Assembly: GCF_022397915.1 (NCBI RefSeq)
Contig: NZ_JAKEUO010000002.1
Location: forward strand, 62,001-126,000
Length of the DNA stretch: 64,000 nucleotides
Direction: 5' to 3'
Source: Vibrio sp. Isolate34
GTDB taxonomy: Bacteria > Pseudomonadota > Gammaproteobacteria > Enterobacterales > Vibrionaceae
The notes under the pieces were generated by a model. That model searched no databases. It was not told where the DNA came from and saw only the letters and a program-made list of their open reading frames with translations. Positions within the stretch are counted from its first letter, which is position 1. Each line of letters opens with the position of its first letter. Below are positions 28,092 through 37,272 of this stretch, one piece after another. The translations under genes were made by a program, and so were the position numbers.

Positions 28092-29549
28092 ATGTTCTTT
28101 AAACGAAAAAATGTAAATCCAGAGTTTGAAAAAAAAGTAGAACAGATTTCGCATGATTCAGAAGATGCCAATCCTGTTGACCGTTTATCCAATGTTGAGG
28201 CGTCTAGTCACTCTAGAAATAGAAATATAGAAGCGAGCGTTGAAAAGGAAAAAGCAATTGATGAGGCTCGAAAGGTTTTAGAGCAGGAACTATCAATCAA
28301 ACACTTCTTTCACAAGCAGCTGCTTGAAACATTGGACTTAGGATTACTTTCGAGCTTGGAGAAAGAGCGCGCTAAGCTAGATTTGCACGAAGCGATCGTA
28401 CAGCTAATGGCTGAAGATGGTAGCCATGCTCTGAGCGCAGAAGGTCGTAAACGAGTTATCAAGCAAATAGAAGATGAGGTTTTTGGTCTTGGTCCGTTAG
28501 AGCCCCTATTAGCCGATCAAACTGTGTCGGATATATTGGTTAACGGCCCTAAAAGTGTTTACGTTGAGCGAAGAGGTAAACTCGAAAAAACGCCCTATAC
28601 TTTTCTCGATGATCGCCATCTAAGAAACATTATCGACCGTATCGTCAGTCAGGTTGGCCGTCGCATAGATGAAGCGTCACCTATGGTAGATGCCCGTCTA
28701 GTTGATGGGTCTCGTGTGAACGCTATTATCCCTCCTCTTGCGCTTGATGGTCCTTCTGTTTCTATCCGTCGTTTTGCTGTCGATCGTTTAACGATGGATA
28801 ACCTGATTGACTACAATTCAGTTTCGCCTCAAATGGCTAAATTTGTTGAAGCTGCTGTTAAAGGCGAACTCAATATATTGATTTCAGGTGGTACCGGTTC
28901 AGGAAAGACCACTACATTAAACATCTTCTCTGGTTTCATTCCTCGAGATCAGCGAATTATTACCATAGAAGACTCGGCGGAATTACAACTTCAACAACCT
29001 CATGTAATTCGGTTAGAAACCCGACCTGCCAACCTGGAAGGGAAGGGAGAAATCAGTCAGCGAGAATTGGTCAAAAACACCTTGCGTATGCGACCTGACC
29101 GAATTGTGGTTGGGGAGGTGCGTGGTAGCGAAGCTGTTGACATGTTAGCGGCGATGAACACGGGTCATGATGGCTCTCTTGCTACCATTCACGCGAATAC
29201 CCCTCGTGATGCCTTGAGTCGTGTCGAAAACATGTTCTCGATGGCAGGGTGGAACATATCGACCAAAAACTTACGTGCTCAAATCGCTTCGGCTATCCAC
29301 CTTGTTGTTCAAATGGAACGCCAAGAAGATGGTAAGCGTCGTATGGTGAGTATCCAAGAGATCAACGGCATGGAAGGAGAAGTGATTACGATGTCTGAAA
29401 TATTCCGTTTTCAACGTCAAGGTATTGATGAAAACGGCAATATTATCGGTTATTTCACGGCAACGGGGGTTGTGCCTCAATACCATGACCAGTTAGTCAA
29501 ACGTGGACTCGATCTGCCTTTCGAGCTCTTTAGTGAGACCAAAGGTTAA
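28092..29549 (+). CDS. tadA: Tad pilus secretion ATPase TadA/CpaF
   Basis: This 485-aa hexameric ATPase of the VirB11/GspE superfamily powers Flp export. Walker A GGTGSGKTT is at 266-274. The Asp box lies in IITIEDSAELQL, Walker B in RPDRIVVGEVRG, and the His box in GHDGSLATIHANTP. The N-terminal 80 residues are charged and probably coiled. The ATG at 28092, six bases after gaggg, is preferred over a GTG one codon upstream. It is followed by tadB after 9 bp. Confidence 0.95.
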   Translation: MFFKRKNVNPEFEKKVEQISHDSEDANPVDRLSNVEASSHSRNRNIEASVEKEKAIDEARKVLEQELSIKHFFHKQLLETLDLGLLSSLEKERAKLDLHEAIVQLMAEDGSHALSAEGRKRVIKQIEDEVFGLGPLEPLLADQTVSDILVNGPKSVYVERRGKLEKTPYTFLDDRHLRNIIDRIVSQVGRRIDEASPMVDARLVDGSRVNAIIPPLALDGPSVSIRRFAVDRLTMDNLIDYNSVSPQMAKFVEAAVKGELNILISGGTGSGKTTTLNIFSGFIPRDQRIITIEDSAELQLQQPHVIRLETRPANLEGKGEISQRELVKNTLRMRPDRIVVGEVRGSEAVDMLAAMNTGHDGSLATIHANTPRDALSRVENMFSMAGWNISTKNLRAQIASAIHLVVQMERQEDGKRRMVSIQEINGMEGEVITMSEIFRFQRQGIDENGNIIGYFTATGVVPQYHDQLVKRGLDLPFELFSETKG

Positions 29550-29558
29550 GGAGAGATT

Positions 29559-30524
29559 ATGGACAATGTAAGCGTTTCATTAGGTCTATTGTTTATCGCA
29601 GTACTTTTTATTTCCCAAGCGTTGTTGTTACCTGCTGCGGGTAAGAAAGCGAAGCATAAAGAGTTGTCTCGTCGCTTGAAAGAGACCCAACGTAATATCG
29701 ATGCAGAGAGTTTGTCATTACTCAAAGAACACTATAACAAAGATTTATCTCCAGTAGACCGCAAGTTAATCGTCATTCCATATTTTGCTGGCTTAAAAAA
29801 AATGTTGGAACTCGCAGGTATGAAAGTGGCGTTAAGCCGGTTCTTACTGATTGTTTCTCTTTGCGCTGTATTGCTCTCATTGATATCGATAATGACCAAC
29901 CAAGTGTGGTTCATAAGTGTCGCGGCATTCATCTTTGTTTGGGTTATTGCTTACCTATTTGTGCAAAATCGAGTGACTTACCGAATGGCTCGATTCGAAG
30001 AACAACTTCCTGAAGCGTTGGATATTATTCGACGTGCCTTACAAGCAGGGCAACCGCTCGTTCAATCATTTAATGAGGTAGGCGAAGAGCTTCCGGACCC
30101 AATCGGTACCGAATTTAAGAACACCTATAACTTACTTAATTATGGTTATGATTTACGTCTAGCGATTTTACAGATGACAGAACGAGTACCAACCGTATCA
30201 ATGCTGGCTTTTTCTAGTGCCGTAATGTTGCAAAAAGAGACTGGGGGTAACCTATCTGAGAACTTACAAAAGGTATCTGAAGTACTTAGAGCACGCTTTA
30301 AATTGGAAAGGAAGGTAAAAACACTCTCTGCTGAAAGTCGTTTATCAGCATGGATCTTAACGTTATCCCCTTTTGGTTTGTTTTTCGCATTGCGGGTGGC
30401 TAGTCCCGAGTATATCGAACCACTTTATAAAGATCCGCGTGGTTTATCGATGGTCAGTGTCGGTATTGTTCTTTTGGCCATTGGGGCCTTGTGGATCAAA
30501 AAGATCATTAGCATAGAGATTTAA
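29559..30524 (+). CDS. tadB: Tad inner-membrane platform protein TadB
   Basis: This 321-aa protein has an N-terminal membrane segment, a central pair (about 85-130) and two C-terminal segments around a GspF-type cytoplasmic domain (RRALQAGQPLVQSFNEVGEELPDP; LQKETGGNLSENLQKVSE). TadB and TadC form the inner-membrane platform that couples TadA to pilin assembly. An aaggagag ribosome site precedes the ATG. Confidence 0.9.
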   Translation: MDNVSVSLGLLFIAVLFISQALLLPAAGKKAKHKELSRRLKETQRNIDAESLSLLKEHYNKDLSPVDRKLIVIPYFAGLKKMLELAGMKVALSRFLLIVSLCAVLLSLISIMTNQVWFISVAAFIFVWVIAYLFVQNRVTYRMARFEEQLPEALDIIRRALQAGQPLVQSFNEVGEELPDPIGTEFKNTYNLLNYGYDLRLAILQMTERVPTVSMLAFSSAVMLQKETGGNLSENLQKVSEVLRARFKLERKVKTLSAESRLSAWILTLSPFGLFFALRVASPEYIEPLYKDPRGLSMVSVGIVLLAIGALWIKKIISIEI

Positions 30525-30527
30525 CTT

Positions 30528-31499
30528 ATGGAACTACTCAATATTGAAGTCTGGAAGCAAATGCTAGAAGAATTTGGGATCAGCTCTCAGGTGGTTATTT
30601 ATGCGATGATTTTGCTCACTACTGTCTTGTTAACATTGACGGTTGGGTTTCTATTGTTAGGTGCACGATCTCCTTTAGACAGAAAGTTAAGACAAATATC
30701 TGAAGAGGGAAGTACAGATGGAAGGAAGCCCTATGATTTCTCAAATACGCTTGAATCATTAAGCCCTTTTATAAGTAAAGGGAACAAAAAGGATAATGAA
30801 ACTTACTCAGAAAAGCTGATGCATGCTGGGTTCCATGAGAAGAGCTCATTATCAGTTTTTTATGCGTTGAAGGTTTTATCTAGCTTAATAGGCATCATCG
30901 CTGCTTTCATGGTTTATTACATAGCGTTGGGCGGAGATTACAATAACTTACTCATCATGACCTGTGTTTTTCTCGGAACATTCACGCCAAATATTGTTCT
31001 GAGTAAGTTACAAAAAGAACGTCAGAAAAAAATAAGAAATGGTGTCCCTGATGCGCTTGATCTTCTTGTTGTGTGTACCGAATCTGGGCTTGGTTTTAAT
31101 GCTGCACTTGGTCGTGTTGCATCAGAGCTCTATGTCTCTCAGCCGGAGCTTGCGGATGAACTTGAGACTGTGTTTGCTAAAATTCAAGCGGGTGTCACCA
31201 TGCCTGATGCACTTCGGCAACTTATCGAACGAACGGGTTTAGTCGAACTAGAAGGCTTGGTTTCTTTGCTTTCTCATGCATCGAGAATGGGGGGAAGCTT
31301 AGCGCAAACGCTACGTGATTATACGGAAGATTTTCGAGATAAACGCCAGCAAGCGGCAGAAGAGGTGGCAGCTAAAATACCGACTAAAATGTTATTTCCT
31401 ATGCTGATATTTATTTGGCCTTGTTTTTTCATTGTTGCACTTGGCCCAGGACTACTTATCGTAATGGACGCATTGAGTGCGCCGGGAGCAAGTTTATGA
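30528..31499 (+). CDS. tadC: Tad inner-membrane platform protein TadC
   Basis: This 323-aa partner of TadB has membrane segments near 22-42, 115-160 and 290-315 and the GspF-type domain VPDALDLLVVCTESGLGFN, then SHASRMGGSLAQTLRDY. Its start lies 3 bp after the tadB stop, and its stop overlaps the tadD start (tttatgatg), so it is translated as part of a tight block. Confidence 0.9.
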   Translation: MELLNIEVWKQMLEEFGISSQVVIYAMILLTTVLLTLTVGFLLLGARSPLDRKLRQISEEGSTDGRKPYDFSNTLESLSPFISKGNKKDNETYSEKLMHAGFHEKSSLSVFYALKVLSSLIGIIAAFMVYYIALGGDYNNLLIMTCVFLGTFTPNIVLSKLQKERQKKIRNGVPDALDLLVVCTESGLGFNAALGRVASELYVSQPELADELETVFAKIQAGVTMPDALRQLIERTGLVELEGLVSLLSHASRMGGSLAQTLRDYTEDFRDKRQQAAEEVAAKIPTKMLFPMLIFIWPCFFIVALGPGLLIVMDALSAPGASL

Positions 31500-32500
31500 T
31501 GTTATACAATAAGTTCCTTCTACTTTTTCTACCAATACTACTACTTGGTTGTGCCTCATCTGATGAACCAACGAATCAATTTGATGCGGAATTGTACTCG
31601 GGTAAACCGATAGATACGTTAACGAATGATGACCCTCCTTTGAACGAGAAAGAGGCGATCATGCGTGGTGATGTAGCATTAAGGGATAACAATGTCGATC
31701 TTGCCCTGTATGAATACATTCGCTCACTGTCTTTTCCTGAGCAAGAGTTTCACGACAAAACACTGTTTACTATAGGTAAAATCCATTCATCTCGTGGCAA
31801 CGCAGCGCTTGCCGAGAAAGCGTATTTGGCAGCCTTAGATTTCAATCCAGCACATACCGAGGTATTGGAAGAGTTGGGCGTTTTGTATACGAAGCAGCGA
31901 CGAACAGATGAAGGTCGAAGTTATTTCTTTAAAGCGATTAATGCCGACCAAGTCCGTTTGAAAAGCAGTGAAACGATTAAAAACCACCAAGCGTTAAGCC
32001 AAAGCGAAGTCGCTAGCTTGAAGGTCGACAGTATGTCTCCTGCATCAGCGTATATGGGAATTGGTGTGTTGGAAGATGTCGACGGAAAGCATCAGATCGC
32101 ACAAGAGTACTTCAAGAAGTCACTGCAGATAGACAAAAACTCATTCAAAGCTTTGTTGAATATGGGCTACTCCCATTACATGTACGGCAATTACAAAGAG
32201 GCTTATCAGTACACGCGCTCAGCTTTAGAGTTAGAGCCAAATAGCGAGAAGGCCCAAAATAATCTAGCGCTCATTTATCTGGCCTCCGGTGACGTGAAGA
32301 AAGCCACTAATATGTTTATGCGACATATGGATACGCCTGAAGCGTTGAATAATGTTGGGTATTTCCTAATATTACAAGGTAAGCCTGATGAAGCCGTTCC
32401 TTACCTTCAGCAAGCAATAGACAAGAAGCCATCATATTACAGAGTTGCGAACGAAAACTTAAATAGAGCACTAGCGGAAGTGAGAGAGATGAAGCAATAG
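31496..32500 (+). CDS. tadD: TPR lipoprotein TadD
   Basis: This 334-aa protein carries a lipoprotein signal ending LLLGC (Cys19) and then tetratricopeptide-type repeats over most of its length (ALAEKAYLAALDFNPAHTEV; IAQEYFKKSLQIDKNSFKAL; EAYQYTRSALELEPNSEKAQ; EAVPYLQQAIDKKPSYYRV). TadD-type TPR lipoproteins assist secretin assembly. The ATG overlaps the tadC stop; a second ATG follows directly and would shorten it by one residue. It is the last classical tad gene. Confidence 0.88.
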   Translation: MMLYNKFLLLFLPILLLGCASSDEPTNQFDAELYSGKPIDTLTNDDPPLNEKEAIMRGDVALRDNNVDLALYEYIRSLSFPEQEFHDKTLFTIGKIHSSRGNAALAEKAYLAALDFNPAHTEVLEELGVLYTKQRRTDEGRSYFFKAINADQVRLKSSETIKNHQALSQSEVASLKVDSMSPASAYMGIGVLEDVDGKHQIAQEYFKKSLQIDKNSFKALLNMGYSHYMYGNYKEAYQYTRSALELEPNSEKAQNNLALIYLASGDVKKATNMFMRHMDTPEALNNVGYFLILQGKPDEAVPYLQQAIDKKPSYYRVANENLNRALAEVREMKQ

Positions 32501-32534
32501 TCATTTAAAATTTGGCTCAGTGAAAAGGATATTC

Positions 32535-34298
32535 ATGTCGCCTAAAAGTGAAAATTTTAATAAAGATATCATCATTATCTCTGTCATCTGGTTAGTTTGT
32601 GCCACAGTGATCTTTATTTATAAGTGGGAGAGTGTTTCAACTCTTAACCTGAATGACAATGACGATTATATGCGTTTTGTTCAATTTCAGGATTGGATGT
32701 CAACTGGTCATTGGTACCTAGAGCCAATGAATAATTTTAATGCCGCTGATGGCAATATTATTCATTGGTCTCGTTTTCCTGATCTTATGCTGTCGCTTGT
32801 TGCCTTTCCATTGTTGTTTATCGTCGATGATAACCTTGCTTATGCAATATCAATCTCTCTTGTCCCTCTGCTTTATTTGCTGCTTTTTTCGCTGTCATGC
32901 TTTTACCTAGCTGACCACCTCTTTGGTGCCAAATATCGCTTTATTAGTATGATGTTTGCGATTTCTTCGCCTTCAATTATCCATTTTTTACCCGGTTCTA
33001 TTGATCATCATAATATTCAGCTGATCTTCGCTGCCCTGTTTCTAGCTTTGACACCATTGAATCATGAGCAGCTAAGCCATTCGTGGCGTGTATATGCTCA
33101 ATCTATCTTGCTGTCTTTATCTTTATGGACGGGGCTTGATAATGTTTTGCTATTCATGTTTTTTTCCGCGATTTACACCGTGTATTACGGTCTTGTTCGC
33201 CATGAGTGGTTTGGTTATATCTCTAATTTGTATGCGAGTTCCGCTCTGTTTGGGATTTGTGCGGTTTTATTAAATCGACCTTATGATGAGTTTTTTGTTT
33301 TTAAGTACGACGAAATATCATTTGTTCTCATCATTCTTTTCTTTTGTGGCTGGCTTTTCGTTAATGTTTATCATCGGTTTATGAATGAAGATAACAGCCT
33401 ACTGCAAAAGGTTTTTCTGTTCGTATTTCTAGCTGTTCTATTTTTAATCCCAGTGGCAGTGCTTTACCCATCACTCAGTAGTGCGTTGTTTATTGATTAC
33501 CCTCCGATACTTAAAGTGTACTGGCTAGACCAAGTGACAGAAGCGAAATCGATTGTTAGATATGTCGCAAGTCATGGTTTTTTCTCGATAGAGAATTACG
33601 CTTTGCTGGTGATTCCTGCCACTTTGTATCCACTTTTTAAGCGTAAAAATCACCACTGCACAATTTTGTATCTCATCTTTATGTTCAATTTAGCCCTTGC
33701 GATCTTTTGGCAAATTAGAGTCATGAGGTTGTGTTTTGTGCTAGCGGCTCCCCTGCAAGCATATGTGATTCTTCAGTTAGCAGATTACATCCGTTCCTCC
33801 ATCATAAAAGCGACCGTTATTACTTCTGGAGCACCACTAGCGGTCGCCTTTGTCATTCTCGCGCTGTCGCCAACCGAAGAAATTACAACTACTCTTGATC
33901 AAAAGGAGCAATCGCTGAAGATTCATAACGTTTTAAAAGATAACGATATAAATTCGCACACTATACTTTCAGGAATTGAAACGGGGGCTCCAGTGTTGGC
34001 AAAAACGGATAATCGAATTATTGCTGCTCCTTACCATCGAAATATTGTTGGGAACCAATTTCTTATCGAGGTGATGCTAGAGGAAGATCTGAGCTTAGCC
34101 GAACGGAAAATCATAGAGAAAAGCATCGATATCATTGTTATTGGCAATGATCCGCATTTGTTGATTTTAAAGGACTCGGCGAGCGAGGGGGCATTGATCA
34201 ATAAGCTGTACAGCTCAGATACACCAACTTGGTTAGATGTTGTGTACGACAATATTGAAAATGGGTACCGAGTGTTTCGAGTCAGGAAGAGTTCATGA
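32535..34298 (+). CDS. GT-C-type integral membrane glycosyltransferase
   Basis: This protein of about 587 aa has a dozen or more membrane segments. An acidic first-loop motif, LNDNDDYMRFVQFQDW (Asp41, Asp43, Asp44), is followed by NIIHWSRFPDL. This is the pattern of GT-C glycosyltransferases such as STT3/GT39-like enzymes, which take sugar from a polyprenyl-phosphate donor. The soluble C-terminal part is about 130 residues. The start at 32535 has aaaagga upstream; a GTG at 32520 is an alternative. It lies 34 bp after tadD and overlaps the next gene by 4 bp. The acceptor is unknown. Confidence 0.75.
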   Translation: MSPKSENFNKDIIIISVIWLVCATVIFIYKWESVSTLNLNDNDDYMRFVQFQDWMSTGHWYLEPMNNFNAADGNIIHWSRFPDLMLSLVAFPLLFIVDDNLAYAISISLVPLLYLLLFSLSCFYLADHLFGAKYRFISMMFAISSPSIIHFLPGSIDHHNIQLIFAALFLALTPLNHEQLSHSWRVYAQSILLSLSLWTGLDNVLLFMFFSAIYTVYYGLVRHEWFGYISNLYASSALFGICAVLLNRPYDEFFVFKYDEISFVLIILFFCGWLFVNVYHRFMNEDNSLLQKVFLFVFLAVLFLIPVAVLYPSLSSALFIDYPPILKVYWLDQVTEAKSIVRYVASHGFFSIENYALLVIPATLYPLFKRKNHHCTILYLIFMFNLALAIFWQIRVMRLCFVLAAPLQAYVILQLADYIRSSIIKATVITSGAPLAVAFVILALSPTEEITTTLDQKEQSLKIHNVLKDNDINSHTILSGIETGAPVLAKTDNRIIAAPYHRNIVGNQFLIEVMLEEDLSLAERKIIEKSIDIIVIGNDPHLLILKDSASEGALINKLYSSDTPTWLDVVYDNIENGYRVFRVRKSS

Positions 34299-35224
34299 AT
34301 AATCAAACCGTAGCGGTGTTACTCCCGTGCTATAACGAAGCCGGAGCGGTTGGAAAAACGGTGGCTGACTTTCAACGTGCACTACCAAGTGCGACGATTT
34401 ATGTGTACGACAATAACTCTACTGATGGCACGGTCGAAGAGGCGCTGCAAGCGGGTGCTGTTGTGCGCCATGAGTATCGTCAGGGCAAAGGTGAAGTCGT
34501 GCGACGGATGTTCTCAGATATTGATGCTGACATTTATATTATGGCTGATGGTGATGATACCTACGATGCCTCCATTAGCCCTACACTGATTGAACAACTG
34601 GTTACTGAACAGCTCGATATGATCATTGGCAGTCGAGAGCGCTCTTCCGAGGCTTATCCTGCAGGACATATTTTGGGTAATAAGATGTTTTCGACTCTGA
34701 TAAATAAAGGGTTCAATGCTCAATTGAATGACGTTTTCTCTGGCTATCGAGTGATGAGTCGCCGGTTTGTAAAAACGGTCCCTATTTTCAGTGACGGCTT
34801 TCAAATTGAGACGGAACTAACCGTGCATGCATTGCACCACAATATGTCGATCAAAGAAGTCCCCACTCATTATCACTCAAGGCCTGAAGGCACGGCGAGT
34901 AAGCTGAATACATTGAGTGATGGGATCAAAATCCTCAACTTTATTTTGTTCCTGCTACGAGATGTAAAGCCAATGTTTTTTTTCGGTGCTTTGTCGGTGT
35001 TTCTTTGCTTTATCTCACTGGGATTAGGGATTCCCGTTATTATCGATTTTATTGATACCGGGCTCGTTGAAAGGGTCCCAACAGCTATTCTGTCTAGTTC
35101 AATTGCACTTATCGCGGTGATGTCTTTCTTTTGCGGCTTGATACTCGACAACGTGTCGCGTGGCAGACGAGAGATGAGGATCCTTTCAATATTAAGAAGT
35201 CACGATCACAAGCCACCTCAATAG
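34295..35224 (+). CDS. GT2 glycosyltransferase (polyprenyl-phosphate sugar synthase-like)
   Basis: This 309-aa protein has an N-terminal GT-A domain: VAVLLPCYNEAGAVGKTV, DNNSTDGT, and a DxD-type MADGDDTYD (83-91). Two membrane segments follow (about 228-252 and 265-288). That layout fits dolichyl-phosphate-mannose-synthase-like or GtrB/ArnC-like enzymes that load a sugar onto undecaprenyl phosphate. It overlaps the GT-C gene by 4 bp, so the pair plausibly works together: this enzyme makes the lipid donor and the GT-C enzyme transfers it. Confidence 0.8.
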   Translation: MNNQTVAVLLPCYNEAGAVGKTVADFQRALPSATIYVYDNNSTDGTVEEALQAGAVVRHEYRQGKGEVVRRMFSDIDADIYIMADGDDTYDASISPTLIEQLVTEQLDMIIGSRERSSEAYPAGHILGNKMFSTLINKGFNAQLNDVFSGYRVMSRRFVKTVPIFSDGFQIETELTVHALHHNMSIKEVPTHYHSRPEGTASKLNTLSDGIKILNFILFLLRDVKPMFFFGALSVFLCFISLGLGIPVIIDFIDTGLVERVPTAILSSSIALIAVMSFFCGLILDNVSRGRREMRILSILRSHDHKPPQ

Positions 35225-35233
35225 GATTCAGGA

Positions 35234-35947
35234 ATGAGAATAAACAAGGATGAAGACAAGGAGTGGCTCGATTATTTGTCCCGTTTCAGTGATGAATATG
35301 ACGAGCGAGTCTACGAAAGCAGTACGACAGGCTATGTGATGAGGGCGGGTCATATAGCGTGTGAGAAGCCTTTCAGTAACAGAGAGTATTTCTCGAAGGT
35401 GTTAGAAGTGGGTTCAGGAACGGGTGAACATTTGAGACATGTTCAGCATAGTTTTGACGAGTATACGGTCAGTGATGGCGATTCAGCTGCACTCGAAGTG
35501 GCAAAAAGGCAACTCAGTAACACCAGTACTTATGACAAGCTCGTTTTTAATGTAACGAATGCACGAGCGTTAGACTTTGAAAGTAACTGCTTTGATCGTG
35601 TTATTGCGACACATATATTGGAACACCTTTATGAGTCTCATCTTGTGATTAAAGAATGGCTTAGGGTATTAAAGCCGGGCGGCACTTTGTCCATTTTGAT
35701 TCTTACAGACCCAGGTATTGCATGGAAAGTTGGTCGTTATATGACGACAAGTAAACTTGGAATGAAAAAGGGGTGGAACTACGATTACATTATGGCGAGA
35801 GAACATGTTAATCCCTGCAATAATTTGATCGCCTTTTTAAAGTACTATCTCCCTGATAATAAACACTCTTTTTGGCCATTAAGCCCAATCCCGCTCATTG
35901 ATTGCAATTTGTTTTTTAACTTCCATGGAATCAAGCCTGCTAGTTAA
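35234..35947 (+). CDS. SAM-dependent class I methyltransferase
   Basis: This 237-aa protein has SAM-binding motif I VLEVGSGTGEHLRHV (57-71). ATHILEHLYESHLVIKEWLRV and LKPGGTLSIL follow in the order of Methyltransf_11-type enzymes. A taggat ribosome site precedes it, 9 bp after the GT2 gene, so it is the last gene of the run. A sugar or lipid-carrier substrate is suggested only by its neighbours. Confidence 0.8.
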   Translation: MRINKDEDKEWLDYLSRFSDEYDERVYESSTTGYVMRAGHIACEKPFSNREYFSKVLEVGSGTGEHLRHVQHSFDEYTVSDGDSAALEVAKRQLSNTSTYDKLVFNVTNARALDFESNCFDRVIATHILEHLYESHLVIKEWLRVLKPGGTLSILILTDPGIAWKVGRYMTTSKLGMKKGWNYDYIMAREHVNPCNNLIAFLKYYLPDNKHSFWPLSPIPLIDCNLFFNFHGIKPAS

Positions 35948-35976
35948 AGGTTCGACGGCTCCTATCGTTCAGTCGT

Positions 35977-36011
35977 AAGCAAGAAGTTAGGTATTCACTA
36001 ACTTCTTGCTT
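35977..36011. terminator. Terminator-like inverted repeat after the tad/glycosylation run
   Basis: A perfect 14-bp stem aagcaagaagttag/ctaacttcttgctt with a 7-nt loop lies between convergent genes. The following T-run is poor on both strands, so efficiency is uncertain. Confidence 0.65.
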
Positions 36012-36022
36012 CGGTTAGACCT

Positions 36023-37171
36023 TTAGTTAACAAAGCCAGTAAGAGCGCCGAATAGCATAAACATGCCGACAAGCCCTACGATTGGCATCTTGACCGTTTT
36101 CAATAGCCACACACCTACGATGATCAGAGCGAAGTCTAAACCGCCACTCACCGCACTTGTGAAGATTGGCTGATACAGAGCCGCAAGTAGTAACCCGACT
36201 ACCGCTGCATTCACACCGGTAAGTGCACCAGCAACTAATGGTTTACTTGCGATTGCCTGCCAGTTTTTCAATACCCCCAGTAGTAATAAGAAGCCCGGTA
36301 AGAACACGGCGATTGTCGCTAACAAAGCGCCAGTAATTGGTGCCGATGGCATTAATACATAACCGAGGTAAGTGGCTAAGGTAAACATAGGGCCAGGTAC
36401 GGCCTGTGCTGCGGCATAACCTGTTAGGAATGCATCTTGCGATAGTTGGTCACCAATACCATTCTGTAACAATGGAAGTACCACATGACCGCCACCGAAT
36501 ACTAAGCTGCCAGCTTGATAGAACAGACCAAATACCTCAATACCTTGAGAGTATGCACTGAACAGAGGAAGGCCAACCAACAGCGCAACAAAAATAACGA
36601 GCGGTGTTATGGAGATCTTGTGTGTTGATGCAACAGTTTTGATTTCTTGTGAGGTCAAAAACTTACTGCCAATGATTGCAGCAAATAGAAGTACCAAGAT
36701 TTGCGGCCAGATCCCTGGAATTAACAGCAGGACAATCGCTGTCATTACACACAAGGCGGTCGCTATCTTCGATTGGCAAAAGTTTTTGTACATGCCAAAT
36801 GTGGCATCAGCAACCACCACCACTGCGAGTAGCTTCAAACCGTGAATGATTGAATTAAACAGAGGTGCTTCCAATAGTTGATTGCTCACCAAAGCTAATA
36901 TCAACATTAAGATGACTGATGGGGAAGTAAAGCCGATAAACGCAGCAATCGCACCCGTTAAGCCACCTCTTTTGTAGCCAACCGCAAAGCCAACTTGGCT
37001 TGAACCTGGGCCTGGTAGGAACTGACTGAGAGCAACAATTTGCCCGTACTCTTCATCAGATAGCCAGTTAAGTTTCTCAACAAAGGTTTTACGGAAGTAG
37101 CCAATGTGCGCAGCTGGTCCACCAAAGCTAATCCAGCCAAGCCAGAAAAAGGTTTTAAAAATTGAAAGCAT
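36023..37171 (-). CDS. chrA: Chromate transporter ChrA family
   Basis: This 382-aa inner-membrane protein is built from two homologous CHR domains. Each has the family motif: FLPGPGSSQVGFAVG in the first half and AVPGPMFTLATYLG in the second, with FGGGHVVLP also visible. Family members export chromate using the proton gradient, though many annotated members have unproven substrates. It is divergent from a LysR-type gene across 101 bp, a common arrangement in vibrios. Confidence 0.88.
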   Translation of the reverse strand: MLSIFKTFFWLGWISFGGPAAHIGYFRKTFVEKLNWLSDEEYGQIVALSQFLPGPGSSQVGFAVGYKRGGLTGAIAAFIGFTSPSVILMLILALVSNQLLEAPLFNSIIHGLKLLAVVVVADATFGMYKNFCQSKIATALCVMTAIVLLLIPGIWPQILVLLFAAIIGSKFLTSQEIKTVASTHKISITPLVIFVALLVGLPLFSAYSQGIEVFGLFYQAGSLVFGGGHVVLPLLQNGIGDQLSQDAFLTGYAAAQAVPGPMFTLATYLGYVLMPSAPITGALLATIAVFLPGFLLLLGVLKNWQAIASKPLVAGALTGVNAAVVGLLLAALYQPIFTSAVSGGLDFALIIVGVWLLKTVKMPIVGLVGMFMLFGALTGFVN

Positions 37172-37272
37172 GATCGATTCCAGATAAATGTTTAGCGTAA
37201 TTTATGGTGACTTGCACTATGATTCAAATTAATTGTTTTAATTATAACTATTAATGAAATAGGTTCTTCTGG

